Assembly: GCA_963797765.1 (NCBI GenBank) | Contig: CAWCQU010000002.1 | Span: 248,001-312,000 of the forward strand | Length of the DNA: 64,000 bases | Source: JBGPTK01 sp963797765 | Lineage (GTDB): Bacteria > Acidobacteriota > Terriglobia > Acidiferrales > UBA7541 | Reading direction: 5' to 3' | In this document: positions 30,043 to 39,335 of the stretch, one piece after another | Numbering within the stretch: position 1 is the first letter of the stretch | Layout: the number at the start of each line of letters is the position of its first letter | Program-made: the position numbers and the translations under genes | The notes under the pieces: generated by a model | What the model was told of the DNA's origin: nothing | What the model saw: the letters and a program-made list of their open reading frames with translations, nothing else | Database searches by the model: none

Positions 30043-32487
30043 ATGAGTCCGAAACCCGCACCCAAACCTGACAGCTTGCCGCCCGACAAACTTCGCTGGC
30101 GCTGCGATCCCGCGAATATCTCCTTTCAAACGACGGCGGAAGTGGAACCCCTGGAAGGCGAGATCGGGCAAGACCGCGCCCTGCGCGCCATGCGTATGGG
30201 CGTAGAGCTGAACGCGCCCGGATACAACCTGTTTATTTGCGGACTTTCCGGCACCAGCCGCGGCGGAACCACCGTGCGCATGGTGGAGGATTTAAATCCG
30301 CGAATGGCGGCGTCGCTCGATCGCTGCTACGTGAATAATTTCAAAAATACCGACCGCCCGCGGCTGATCACGCTGCCGCGCGGGCAGGCCAATGTGTTCA
30401 AAAAAGAAGTGGAATCCGGCATCGAATTTTTGCGGCGCAGGATTCCGCAAGTGTTCGAGGGCGATCCCTTCCAGCGGCAGAAAGCGCGGATCGTGGAACG
30501 GTTTACGGTCCGTGAAAAAGAATTGATGGATGATTTCACGCGACGCATCGCGCGCGACCAGTTCGCGCTGGGACGCATGCAGGTGGGAGCCGTGGCCCTG
30601 CCGGAAATTTTCCCGGTGCTGGAAGGCCAAATGGTCCCCATCGAGGAAATTCCGAAGCTTGTGCAGGACGGGAAATTGGAAACGGCGGCGGCGGAGGATT
30701 TGGAGCGGAAATACGATCAATTCCGGCAGGAATTCACGGTGGTCTACCGCAAAACTCTTTCGCTTTCCCGCGAACTGGCCAGCGAAATGAATTACCTGGA
30801 ACAGGAAGCCGCGTCGGTGCTGGTGGATGGCGTGATCGAAGAGCTGAAGGAAAAATATCCCGATGTGCAGGTGATCGAATATCTGGAGGAAGTGCGCCAC
30901 AACATCCTGGATAATTTGGATCCGTTCAAAGAGCGCGAAGGCGAGGACGAGCAGCCGCAGCCAGATGCGGGAGCTGCCGCGCATGGAGCGCGTGGAGCGG
31001 GATCCCTTCCGTGTTTATGGAGTGAATGTGATCCTGGAGCACGGGGAAGATGAAACCTGCCCGGTGATTTTCGAGACGGTTCCGACGTATACGAATCTTT
31101 TCGGCACGATTCATCGCAGCTACGATGCGCGCGGCGGTTGGAACTCAGATTTCATGGATTTGCGCGGCGGCTCGATGCTGCGCGCCGATGGCGGATACCT
31201 GGTGATGTATGCGCTTGATGCGCTGACGGAGACGGGCGTGTGGCGCACGCTGAAGCGCACGTTGAATCACGGCAAGCTGGAAATCCAGCCGGTGGATGCT
31301 GTTTTTCCCCTTGGCCACCGGAGCCTTGAAGCCGGAGCCGATTGAGCGTGAATGTGAAAGTGATTTTGATCGGCGACCGGCAAATGTACGAGCTGCTTTA
31401 CAATTTCGAGGAAGATTTCAGGAAAATTTTCAAGGTGCGCGTTGAATTTGACGAAGAAATGATGTGGACCGATGACGTGATTCTGCAGTACGGCGGGCGC
31501 CTGCGCAAGCTGACCGATGACGAAGGATTGTGCCGATTCGAGCGCACTGCGGTTGCGGCGCTGCTGGAAGATGGAGTGCGCCGCGCCGGGCGGAGAGGAA
31601 AAATTACCGCGCGATTCATGGAACTGGCGGATTTGGCGCGCGAAGCCTGTTATGCGGCCCGGCAGGTGAATCAGAGCCGGTGACGGTGGAGCACGTTCGC
31701 ACCGCGCTGGAATCGAAAGTCGAGCGGCACAATTTCTGGAAACGAAAATTCGCGAGATGATCGACCAGAAAATGATCCTGATCGATACCACCGGCTAGCG
31801 CGTGGGCCAGGTGAACGGGCTGAGCGTGCTGGAAATCGGCGGCTACGCGTTCGGCAAGCCGGTGCGCATCACGGCTTCGGTGGCGCTGGGGAAACTGGGA
31901 ATCGTTAATATCGAGCGGGAAGCGAATTTAAGCGGGCGGTTCCACGATAAAGGCATCCAGATTATTTCCGGATTTTTGCGCCAGAGATTCTCGCAGGACA
32001 AGCCGCTTTCGCTGGCCGCGAGCGTGTGCTTCGAGCAATCGTATTCGGGCGTGGATGGAGACAGCGCGAGCGCGACGGAAATTTACGCGCTGCTTTCGGC
32101 GCTGTCCGATCTGCCGATCCGCCAGGATTTGGCCGTCACCGGCTCCATGAATCAGCAGGGCGATGTGCAATGCATCGGCGGAGTGAACCAGAAGATCGAG
32201 GGATTTTCGATGTGTGCCGCATCAAGGGATTCACGGGACGCCAAGGCGTGCTGATTCCCAGCGAAAATGTGGAAGATTTAATGCTGCGCGATGAAGTGGT
32301 GGACGCCGTGGCGCAGGGAAAATTTCACGTGCTGCCGGTTTCGACCGTGGAAGAAGGAATCGAAATCCTTACTGGCGTCGCCGCCGGAAAGCGCGATTCC
32401 AGCGGGCGCTTCGAGGAAGGCACCGTTTTTTCGATGGTTGACCAGCGCCTGCGGCAAATGGCCGAAACCCTCCGCGAATACGAATAG
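30043..32487 (+). pseudogene. Lon-like ATP-dependent protease (AAA_32/S16 family), multiply frameshifted with one nonsense codon
   Basis: The intact N-terminal third (30043-30960) begins LRWRCDPANISFQTTAEVEPLEGEIGQ, the start typical of the LonB-like AAA_32 family. Downstream blocks are conserved but fall in different frames: DFMDLRGGSMLRADGGYLVM, LKPEPIE with VKVILIGDRQMYELLY, VTVEHVRTALESKVERHNFW, and the S16 protease domain with the Ser in VDGDSASATE and Lys in GGVNQKIEG. Frame changes lie near 30960, 31290, 31345, 31667, 31735 and 32205 (a T run), and TAG at 31796-31798 interrupts DTTG-RVGQVNGLSV where the family has an acidic residue. The Ser-Lys dyad is present. It is dead unless these are sequence errors. 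Confidence 0.85.
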
Positions 32488-32530
32488 CCGCCTACAGCTC
32501 CTCGAGCAAGTCTGGCATGGAGTTTGCCAG

Positions 32531-32570
32531 TCATCCTGAGCAAGCGCTTCTTGCGCCGCAAAGGATCCAG
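32531..32570. repeat. Dispersed intergenic repeat (TCATCCTGAG...AAAGGATCC), copy 3
   Basis: TCATCCTGAGCAAGCGCTTC and then GCGCCGCAAAGGATCCAG lie between the Lon-like and PPK2 genes. It is related to 2445-2478 and 17775-17806. Confidence 0.5.
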
Positions 32571-32651
32571 AGTAGGCCGGGCAAATCATCGCGACGCCAG
32601 CCATGCAGGAGCGGTGCGACTGGCGTGCTTTAAATCCCACCGCCCCGCTTT

Positions 32652-33461
32652 CTATTTCAATTTCACCTGGGAAATATCCACCGTGGCCTTGGGGAACTTC
32701 ATGTTCAACCTTTCCAGTGTATCCACCAGAATCCGGCTGACGGCGAAATTGCGGAACCATTTGTGATTCGAAGGGATGATGTACCATGGCGCATCCTCGG
32801 TATTGCAGCGAGTGATGGCCTCCTCGTAAGCTTTCTGATAATCATCCCAGAATTGCCGCTCCTTGAAATCGGATAGGGAAAGTTTCCAGCGCTTGTCCGG
32901 ATCGTCCAAGCGCTGTTCGAGGCGCTCTCTTTGCTCCTTCTTACTGATGTGTAAGAAAAGTTTGACGATGGCCACGCCATTTTCATAGAGCAGGTGCTCG
33001 AAGTGATTGATTTGATCGTAGCGCTTCGACCAGATCGCCTTGGGCACCAGGTCATGGACGCGCACCACCAGCACATCTTCATAGTGCGAGCGATTGAAAA
33101 TGCCCACTTCGCCGCGCTCCGGCACCACTTTGTGAACGCGCCACAGGTAATCGTGCGCCGATTCTTCCGGCGTGGGAGTTTTGAAGGAGGCTACTTTGCA
33201 CGATTGGGGACTCATGCCCGTCATGACATGGCGAATCGTGCCGTCTTTCCCGGCTGTATCCACCGCCTGCAGCACCACCAGCAGCGCATGCTTATTTTCC
33301 GCGTACAGCATGTATTGGAGCTGGTCCAAGTGGGCGAGATCTTTTTCGAGCTTCGCCAGCAGTTTGTCATTTTTCTTGTACCCGAACGTTTTTTCGGGGT
33401 CGTAATCCTTCAGATTTACTCTCTTTCCCGGCTTCACCCGCAACTCGTTCGTCAGATTCAT
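32652..33461 (-). CDS. Polyphosphate kinase 2 family protein
   Basis: The 269-residue enzyme transfers phosphate between polyphosphate and nucleotides in the cytoplasm. The P-loop-like motif is VDTAGKDGT at about 67-75, and FNRSHYEDVLVVRVH near 122 is the Walker B/catalytic Arg region. ERGEVGIFNRSHYEDV and the lid region around LDDPDKRWK are typical. The short one-domain form fits PPK2 class I or III; the choice between ADP and AMP as acceptor is not readable. AGGAG lies 11 bases upstream of the start. The gene is intact. Confidence 0.93.
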   Translation of the reverse strand: MNLTNELRVKPGKRVNLKDYDPEKTFGYKKNDKLLAKLEKDLAHLDQLQYMLYAENKHALLVVLQAVDTAGKDGTIRHVMTGMSPQSCKVASFKTPTPEESAHDYLWRVHKVVPERGEVGIFNRSHYEDVLVVRVHDLVPKAIWSKRYDQINHFEHLLYENGVAIVKLFLHISKKEQRERLEQRLDDPDKRWKLSLSDFKERQFWDDYQKAYEEAITRCNTEDAPWYIIPSNHKWFRNFAVSRILVDTLERLNMKFPKATVDISQVKLK

Positions 33462-33750
33462 AAGTCAGAAAGCTCCTACTCAAAATGGCGGCGAGAACGG
33501 TGTTTTGTCCCCTGTTCACCACCGAGCATAACCCGCGCTGGCTCGACTGAACAGCTTAAATCTCAGGGGAGGTTGATGCTGGGACCGGCCTTTTGCCAGA
33601 GAGCAGTGCGCGCGGCTGGGCTTACAGTGAGGAAGGGGCGGGACTCTGAGCCAGGAACAGCGAAAAATCCCGCCCGCTTAACGCAGTCCATTCGTTGTAA
33701 GAGCCCATCGCGGAATGGTCCGGCAGGTTTTTCAGCCAAGCCATCAGGGG

Positions 33751-33775
33751 CGTCCCGACGTAAAACGTCGGGACG
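33751..33775. repeat. Perfect hairpin with 11-base arms
   Basis: CGTCCCGACGT and ACGTCGGGACG flank AAA. No T run follows on either strand, so it is more likely a REP-like unit than a terminator. Confidence 0.55.
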
Positions 33776-33827
33776 CAGAAACCGCGAAAGCCCGACTTTT
33801 CAACGCAATTTGATGTCGGAGCTGAAG

Positions 33828-33957
33828 AGTTTGTGTGGCAACCCGGTTCTGGTCGTCGTTATGTCTGCGCGCATTCAGCCATGTAGTTGAAACTAAAGAT
33901 GCCACCCTGAAGGGTGGCGCTACACGATCACCCCTATGCGGCGTTGCCACACGGACT
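33828..33957. mobile_element. 130-bp MITE-like insertion with 15-base terminal inverted repeats and 6-base target duplication
   Basis: The ends are AGTTTGTGTGGCAAC and, at the right end in reverse complement, AGTCCGTGTGGCAAC, which differ at two bases. CTGAAG lies directly outside both ends (33822-33827 and 33958-33963). Removing the element and one CTGAAG restores TCGGAGCTGAAGCTCCGACC, which occurs intact at 21128-21157. This empty-site comparison supports transposition. The element has no coding capacity. Inside it, GCCACCCT and AGGGTGGC (33901-33918) form a perfect hairpin. No transposase is present in the window. Confidence 0.75.
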
Positions 33958-34002
33958 CTGAAGCTCCGACCCCCTAAAAACCATTTACGAGATAGCTCAT
34001 AG

Positions 34003-35898
34003 TCAAATCATGCGCCGCATCTTTACGGGCACTTCCATCGTGTTGCCGTCGCGTTGCACGGTGAGCCGGAAGGTGCGGCCATCCTGTCGAAACATTTTTG
34101 CAGTGCCGGCTAGCGAGATTTCTTTTACGGGCTGGCCATCAATCGCCGTGATCACGTCTCCAACTTTCAGTCCCGCAACTGCCGCGGGGGAATCTGGAAT
34201 AATGAATGCCACGCGGAACGATGAAAAATCCGGCGGTGGCGAAACCAGCGACAGGCCGCTCATGCCGGCGTCGAACGGATCGTTGAATTGGGAATTGGGC
34301 TCGAGGTACATCACCTGGTGGGAATAATCGAACACAACCGTGAATCGCCGCAGCAATTCGCCGCCAATGTTGCCTGACTGATTCCGATTGGCGCCTGAGC
34401 CTTTCGTGTCGCGCGAAAATGCCGCGATCGGATTGCTCATAGAATAGGGGCCGATCTGCAGGCTCACCAGGCGCCCGGCCACGTCCCGCGAGATTCCGCC
34501 GATTCCAGCGCTGGGAGCATCGATCGTCTTATATCCCGCTGCAAGCAGATGATGGGAATCAACGAACGGGCTGGTGAAGGAGACGAACATGCCTGCGCCG
34601 GTGTCAATCGTAAATTCGCCTTCGAGCGGCGGCTGTCCTTCGATCGCAACCTTTGCATGGACCAGCGGCTTATTCTCGAGAAAGGTGAAGGGCACAGCGG
34701 TTCCAGATCCCGAATAATGGTAAGTGGCCGGGTCGTGCAAATGGATCATGTGTCCGGCGTAGTCGATTTCCACAACGAAGCGGCTGATCACGTCATAGCC
34801 CACTATGCCGTCGATTTCGCGGCCGAAGAATGCAAACATGGGCGACAGCGGAACGGCCGCAGCGGTCTTGATCGGCACATCCACTCCCGGCAGTCCAAGA
34901 AAAACATCGTTCAGCATTCCGAGTTGCGCCGATCCTTCGCCGCTGCCGGAAATTCCCATCGCTCCTTTCGACACCAGTCCCAGTTTTTTGGACCATGCAG
35001 CATCGATCACGGAAAGATCGGCGCCGCTATCGAAAAAGAACCAGGCCGGCTGCGAACCATTCACGCGCACCGGCACCAGGATGTGATTTCCAGAGGGCTC
35101 GAAGGGAAACACCGCCTCGTGCTTCCCGGACGCGAATTTGACGGGCAATGCCGTCTCTCCCGGTTTGGAAAACACTTGGGCGTCGAAGACCGGATTCCAA
35201 TCTACTTTTTCAAGTGTCAAGGAGCCGTCGAATTTTGGATCTCCATTGGATTGGGATGATTTGCCCGGCATCATCACGCCGCCGGCGTCGCGCCAGTCCG
35301 AAAAGGAGGTGGTTTGCGTCACGGAAGCGGCGGGGCGTTCTTCCCGCAGCGGAAGAAACGTCGATTTGTCCAAGTAAATTGTCACCGCTTTTCCGCCCTC
35401 GGGGAATAGCTTCACGACATAGGATTTTCCGGCGGCGTCTTCACCGGCGATTTCCACGCGGCCGGGCATTCGCCCCGGCAGAAGATAGGAAAAGGATTCC
35501 TCGTAAGCCGAAGTGACCACGTCCTGCAGCTCTTCGCCGCTCACTTGATGCACTTTGCCGCTGCCGTCCCGTACCCATCCTTTGCCGCCGGAAATTACGT
35601 TGTCCTGTTTGAATGCCTCGCCGAGATCGACCGATTCCCTGCGCTGGCCTTGCGCGTCGCCCTGCTCGTCGTACGTGCCGGTGAGGCCGCCTGCGGATAA
35701 CCGGCTGTGAATGTGGTAGGACGTCGTATGAGCCAGATGTTCGCGTCCGCCCAGGGCGGCGGCCCAGCGATTCAAGATTTCTTCTTTTGAAAGATCGGCT
35801 TTCGGGTTCGCCTGCGCGTGACTGGCGGCAGCGGTCAGCAGACACGCGAACATTCCCAGCAAACTGGCTAAAACGGACACACGTGCAGCAGGTCTCAT
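34003..35898 (-). CDS. Secreted protein with two retropepsin-like aspartyl protease domains and a C-terminal PDZ domain
   Basis: The 631-residue protein has a signal peptide (SVLASLLGMFACLLTAAASHAQ). An N-terminal region to about 240 resembles lipoprotein-associated beta domains (GKSYVVKLFPEGGKAVTIYLDKST). Two retropepsin-like halves carry FDSGAD near 288 and IDTGAG near 430, the latter matching the D-T/S-G active-site triad. GGELLRRFTVVFDYSHQVMYLEP follows. A PDZ domain at about 545-600 contains DSPAAVAGLKVGDVITAIDG. AGGAGAG precedes ATG 35898. It lies 86 bases downstream of the HAAS gene on the same strand. Having both aspartates in one chain suggests a self-contained pepsin-like enzyme. 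Confidence 0.85.
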   Translation of the reverse strand: MRPAARVSVLASLLGMFACLLTAAASHAQANPKADLSKEEILNRWAAALGGREHLAHTTSYHIHSRLSAGGLTGTYDEQGDAQGQRRESVDLGEAFKQDNVISGGKGWVRDGSGKVHQVSGEELQDVVTSAYEESFSYLLPGRMPGRVEIAGEDAAGKSYVVKLFPEGGKAVTIYLDKSTFLPLREERPAASVTQTTSFSDWRDAGGVMMPGKSSQSNGDPKFDGSLTLEKVDWNPVFDAQVFSKPGETALPVKFASGKHEAVFPFEPSGNHILVPVRVNGSQPAWFFFDSGADLSVIDAAWSKKLGLVSKGAMGISGSGEGSAQLGMLNDVFLGLPGVDVPIKTAAAVPLSPMFAFFGREIDGIVGYDVISRFVVEIDYAGHMIHLHDPATYHYSGSGTAVPFTFLENKPLVHAKVAIEGQPPLEGEFTIDTGAGMFVSFTSPFVDSHHLLAAGYKTIDAPSAGIGGISRDVAGRLVSLQIGPYSMSNPIAAFSRDTKGSGANRNQSGNIGGELLRRFTVVFDYSHQVMYLEPNSQFNDPFDAGMSGLSLVSPPPDFSSFRVAFIIPDSPAAVAGLKVGDVITAIDGQPVKEISLAGTAKMFRQDGRTFRLTVQRDGNTMEVPVKMRRMI

Positions 35899-35983
35899 TG
35901 ATGCTCTCCTTTTTTGGTCCTTTGACTCGCGCCGCTTGCCGATTGAACCGGCTGCGGAGAAGTTTTTTTAGATCAGCGGGCCT

Positions 35984-36607
35984 TCAGCCCGGCAAAACGC
36001 TGTGCGAGCGGCGGAATTGCCTGAGGCTCCAGGCGCCAAAACGCACGGTGAACAGTAGCAGTCCCATGCCTGCCACAAGGCCGATCGGCACGTACCACCA
36101 GCCGAGAAGGTCGGTCGCTCCCTGTGGCGGGTTTGCCTGGCCCAAAACCATCAAGGTAAAGCCTGCGCTATGATCCCCCAGGCGGACCATCCAAAGCCCG
36201 GCGCGATGCGGATTGAAAAATTTCGCGAACGCGGCAATCACCAGACTTGCGCCGATGAAATATCCGACCAGCGATGCGAGCAGCACAAAAAATCCGGCGA
36301 TGCTCAGCGTGGCCCAGCGAAAAATGCTGCGCTGGATCAGCCATGGCGAGCGAGACACTTCCGCGCGCGAGAAAAGATGCTCGGTCAGATACTGGCTGGC
36401 CAGAGATTCCGGAGTGCCGAGGGCATCGATCGCCGACGATATTCCCGCCTCCATCGATTGGCCGCCTGCCTCGGCGCGATCGAGAACGTGGCTGCGAATT
36501 TCGCGGAGAATGTCTTCCACTTCGCCGCTCGGCAAGTCGCGCAGCGTCGCGCGAAGTTTTTGGAGATAAGCATCCAGTCTTGGATTGGCTAAGTTCGCGT
36601 CAGCCAT
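35984..36607 (-). CDS. HAAS-domain membrane protein, PadR partner
   Basis: The 207-residue protein has the HAAS helical domain at about 8-75 (LQKLRATLRDLPSGEVEDILREIRSH, ALGTPESLASQYL), then two to three membrane segments (about 97-135, 160-190). HAAS proteins are typically encoded directly after a PadR gene and are thought to transduce membrane signals. Its ATG abuts the padR stop codon (TAAATG), and AAGGAGG lies inside padR, so the two are translationally coupled. Confidence 0.85.
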   Translation of the reverse strand: MADANLANPRLDAYLQKLRATLRDLPSGEVEDILREIRSHVLDRAEAGGQSMEAGISSAIDALGTPESLASQYLTEHLFSRAEVSRSPWLIQRSIFRWATLSIAGFFVLLASLVGYFIGASLVIAAFAKFFNPHRAGLWMVRLGDHSAGFTLMVLGQANPPQGATDLLGWWYVPIGLVAGMGLLLFTVRFGAWSLRQFRRSHSVLPG

Positions 36608-36949
36608 TTAGCGTCCCTCCTTCAGAAGGGGCTCGAGCAAGCCGTCGAGGCTGGCCGTAAATTTCGTCCAGATCTTTGCCATCGCGTGAGCGCGTTCGCG
36701 GCCAGCCGCCGTCAATTGATAATATTTGCGCGGATGCCCCGCATCCGCTTCCACCCATTCGGAATCGAGCAGCCCTTCCGCCTTCAGCCGGCTGAGTAGG
36801 GGATAAACGGTGCCTTCGGTGATGATCAAGTTCGAGCCCTGTTCCAATCGCCGCAAGATTTCCAGCCCATAAAGTCTCCCCGCCCACAGGCTCGCGAGAA
36901 TGGCCAGTTCCAGGCAGCCCTTGCGGAGTTGCACTTCCCACTTGTCCAT
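36608..36949 (-). CDS. PadR family transcriptional regulator
   Basis: The 113-residue winged-helix repressor has LELAILASLWAGRLYGLEI, EGTVYPLLSRLKAEGLLDSEW and HPRKYYQLTAAGRE. I chose ATG 36949 (MDKWEVQLRKG) because family members start there and because the promoter/operator at 36986-37018 would otherwise lie within the gene. A longer frame opens at 37018, and ATG 36982 falls near the predicted transcription start. It is cotranscribed with the HAAS gene. Confidence 0.88.
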   Translation of the reverse strand: MDKWEVQLRKGCLELAILASLWAGRLYGLEILRRLEQGSNLIITEGTVYPLLSRLKAEGLLDSEWVEADAGHPRKYYQLTAAGRERAHAMAKIWTKFTASLDGLLEPLLKEGR

Positions 36950-36985
36950 GGGTTCGGAATCATGTCGTGGAGTGGGTGTCATGGG

Positions 36986-37018
36986 CATACTATGCAGTGC
37001 AAGGTATGGTGTTGTCAA
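36986..37018 (-). promoter_or_regulatory. padR promoter with overlapping PadR-type operator
   Basis: On the minus strand TTGACA (37018-37013) is followed after 18 bases by CATAGT (36994-36989). The arms CATACTATGC (36986-36995) and GCAAGGTATG (36999-37008) form an imperfect dyad with a three-base centre that covers the -10 element, the position expected for PadR self-repression. Confidence 0.5.
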
Positions 37019-37252
37019 GTGCTATTTGCGTGCGACCTCCATGGGCTGTCTTTCGGCGGTACGATTTGCGCAACCCGGCAGAACGAGCTTCGAGAAAATC
37101 ACGTTTTTCGAGTCGCAGGGGATGCGAGGGATTCCTCCGGCCGGGTGAGACTCGGCCCTCGGAATGACCATAAACATCTATGTATCTTTCATTTATATGG
37201 CGGTGGAGTGCAACAAGCGGATTCTTCTTCCCGTAAAACTGACAAGCCAATC

Positions 37253-39058
37253 CTACTGAATATAGGAATCGAAATAAACGCCGCTGGAATCTTTCCACAT
37301 GCCGCTATAGGTGACGTGGAGATATTTCGGAAAGATCGCGGGGTCCAGTCCGTCGAGCGGACCTGGGCTTGCCGGGGGCTTCGAATTCGCGGCGCCTCCC
37401 TGGACTTTAAGACCCTGTTGCGAAGTATATGATGCCGTGAATTTCGCCCAGTCCAGATGCGCCAAATCGGCATACCCCAATCCGGAGAGATTTTGCGGCA
37501 GCAACGCGCGCACGCGGATGAATTCCGGATCGGCGGCAAAATTCGCCGCGGGTTTTGATCCGTTTGAATTTGCGGCGCGCGCCAGCGCTTCACGCACCAG
37601 CGCTTTGCGCGGACCGACAACCACGAAATTGGGGGCTACAGCGACAGCGTAAAACCGGCGGCGCACCATCAAGGTTTTAGGATCGGTGTAGGGCGTGGAA
37701 ACTTCCAGAAACGTTGTGTCTCCCACGCGGTCTTCGGTGGAGACGGACGACCCCAGAACATGCGAAAGCAGTGTGACCACTTTATCCGGATCCTTAATCG
37801 TTGCTCCGAACAAGCCGGAGGAGACATCGCCATCCAGGCTGGTGCGGATTGACGCAAATTCTCCGGTAAACAAACGCAACGCGTCCGCGATCGGCATCCC
37901 CAGCGCCAGCGCGCCGAAGGAGTCCATGCGGGTTACGTTGTCCGATTGTTCTTTCGGCAGAGCCGCGATCAGGGCGCGCGAAATCGTCAGATACAGCGCG
38001 GCGAAATCGATTCTGGAAGCTTGGAACGTGGCGCCGGCGGGAGCGAGGGCCATCGTCGCGAAGGAATCCTTGCTCGGTCCCACAAAATCAAACAAGCCGC
38101 CGTGCGTGGTATCGCCGAGCATGGCGAAGCGCATGTGCGCCGCTTCTCCCGAAAGATTCAAGCTTCCGCAGGCCACTTTCAGTGTGTCGGTGTGCAGAGC
38201 GCGAGCGAACGCGGCGGCATCCATTTTCGCGGTGGCCGGGAGCTGCAATTCCTTCAGGTCGGGAATGCGGAAAAAAACTTCGGCCAGATTTCCGGCGCCG
38301 AATTGCTGGCGAGCCTGCTGGTACGCCGGATTTTCGCTAAGGGAACGAGCAGGATTTGCGGGCGCGAGCAGGCGCGGAACCAATTGCTTCATCAAATCGA
38401 GCTGGCCGGTACGGACATAATAATGGCCGACGGTGGCGGCGTAGGCTTTTTGATGTTCTTCCTGAATTTCGTTGATGGTGGCGCCGTCAACGGTGTAGGT
38501 GGCGCTGGGAGTTGTCAGTTTTCCTTGCGAATTGAACGTCATCGCCAATTTTGCAAATGCCATCGCCTTTCCGGTCTGGTCCGCGCTTAAATCAATGATC
38601 AAAAAATAGCCGGGCTGCGGATTGGCTGCGTTCGGCTGGGGGATATCGCTCGCGCTGGATGCGGAGTTTTTCTGATCCAGGTGAAGAGGGCCCGAGGATC
38701 CGATGATGATGGGATTTTCGAGCATGCCAATCACGATATTCAGAATTGCGGCGCGCTGCTCGGCAGTCATGCTGCCTGGGTTCTGTTTGCTCTTGCCGCC
38801 GTTGGTAATTTGATCGGTGATCGCGCGCCGTACCGGAGCAAAACCAGGGTCGGCCCAAAGTTGCAACACGTGGTTCTTCTGCTGCGCGGTGAAGAGAGAA
38901 CCCGTGCCGTGCCAATGGAGATAGAACCAGGTGTCGGAAGGCAAGCGGTCGGCCAATGATGGTTCCTGGCCGAACGCTGGGACCGCAAGACACAGTGACA
39001 AGAATAGAAGGCAGCGCAGCCGATTGAGTGAACGATCCAAGGTTTCTCTCCTCTTCAC
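37253..39058 (-). CDS. Secreted hypothetical protein (DUF3352-like)
   Basis: The 601-residue protein has a signal peptide (CLLFLSLCLAVPAFG) and then SLADRLPSDTWFYLHWHG, the kind of opening seen in DUF3352-like secreted proteins. The body has several beta-rich repeats (GHYYVRTGQLDLMKQLV, RRFYAVAVAPNFVVVGPRKALVREAL). The frame starts at GTG 39058, but GAGGAGAG lies just upstream of a TTG at 39040, which would give a tighter signal peptide. No catalytic motif is recognised. It is not obviously linked to either neighbour. Confidence 0.7.
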   Translation of the reverse strand: MKRRETLDRSLNRLRCLLFLSLCLAVPAFGQEPSLADRLPSDTWFYLHWHGTGSLFTAQQKNHVLQLWADPGFAPVRRAITDQITNGGKSKQNPGSMTAEQRAAILNIVIGMLENPIIIGSSGPLHLDQKNSASSASDIPQPNAANPQPGYFLIIDLSADQTGKAMAFAKLAMTFNSQGKLTTPSATYTVDGATINEIQEEHQKAYAATVGHYYVRTGQLDLMKQLVPRLLAPANPARSLSENPAYQQARQQFGAGNLAEVFFRIPDLKELQLPATAKMDAAAFARALHTDTLKVACGSLNLSGEAAHMRFAMLGDTTHGGLFDFVGPSKDSFATMALAPAGATFQASRIDFAALYLTISRALIAALPKEQSDNVTRMDSFGALALGMPIADALRLFTGEFASIRTSLDGDVSSGLFGATIKDPDKVVTLLSHVLGSSVSTEDRVGDTTFLEVSTPYTDPKTLMVRRRFYAVAVAPNFVVVGPRKALVREALARAANSNGSKPAANFAADPEFIRVRALLPQNLSGLGYADLAHLDWAKFTASYTSQQGLKVQGGAANSKPPASPGPLDGLDPAIFPKYLHVTYSGMWKDSSGVYFDSYIQ

Positions 39059-39335
39059 GCTTGCGGGCAGCTAAGGAACGGTTACGTAAAAGGGTAGAGT
39101 GACCGGGATAGAAATGCAATCCGGCAGGCCGCGCCGCATCGCGCCGAAGTAACTGGTGGGTGCGATCAAAGAAGAGCGGAGTGCTGGCATAGGAATACGA
39201 ATTTGGGCGGTTTACTCGGGATCCTTCTGGCGCTTAGGACGCGCGCTCAGGATGACACCTAAAACCTGCGGGATGGTTGACAGGCTGCATTCAAACATTA
39301 ACGGAAAACTTGGTGAGACGGGTTCTGTGATGCGT

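Larger units (their letters stand above)
33462..34002. other. Repeat-rich intergenic region of 0.54 kb
   Basis: No gene is supported between the two outward- and inward-facing minus-strand genes. The region holds a perfect 25-base hairpin (33751-33775) and the MITE-like element (33828-33957) inside a palindromic repeat. Confidence 0.5.
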
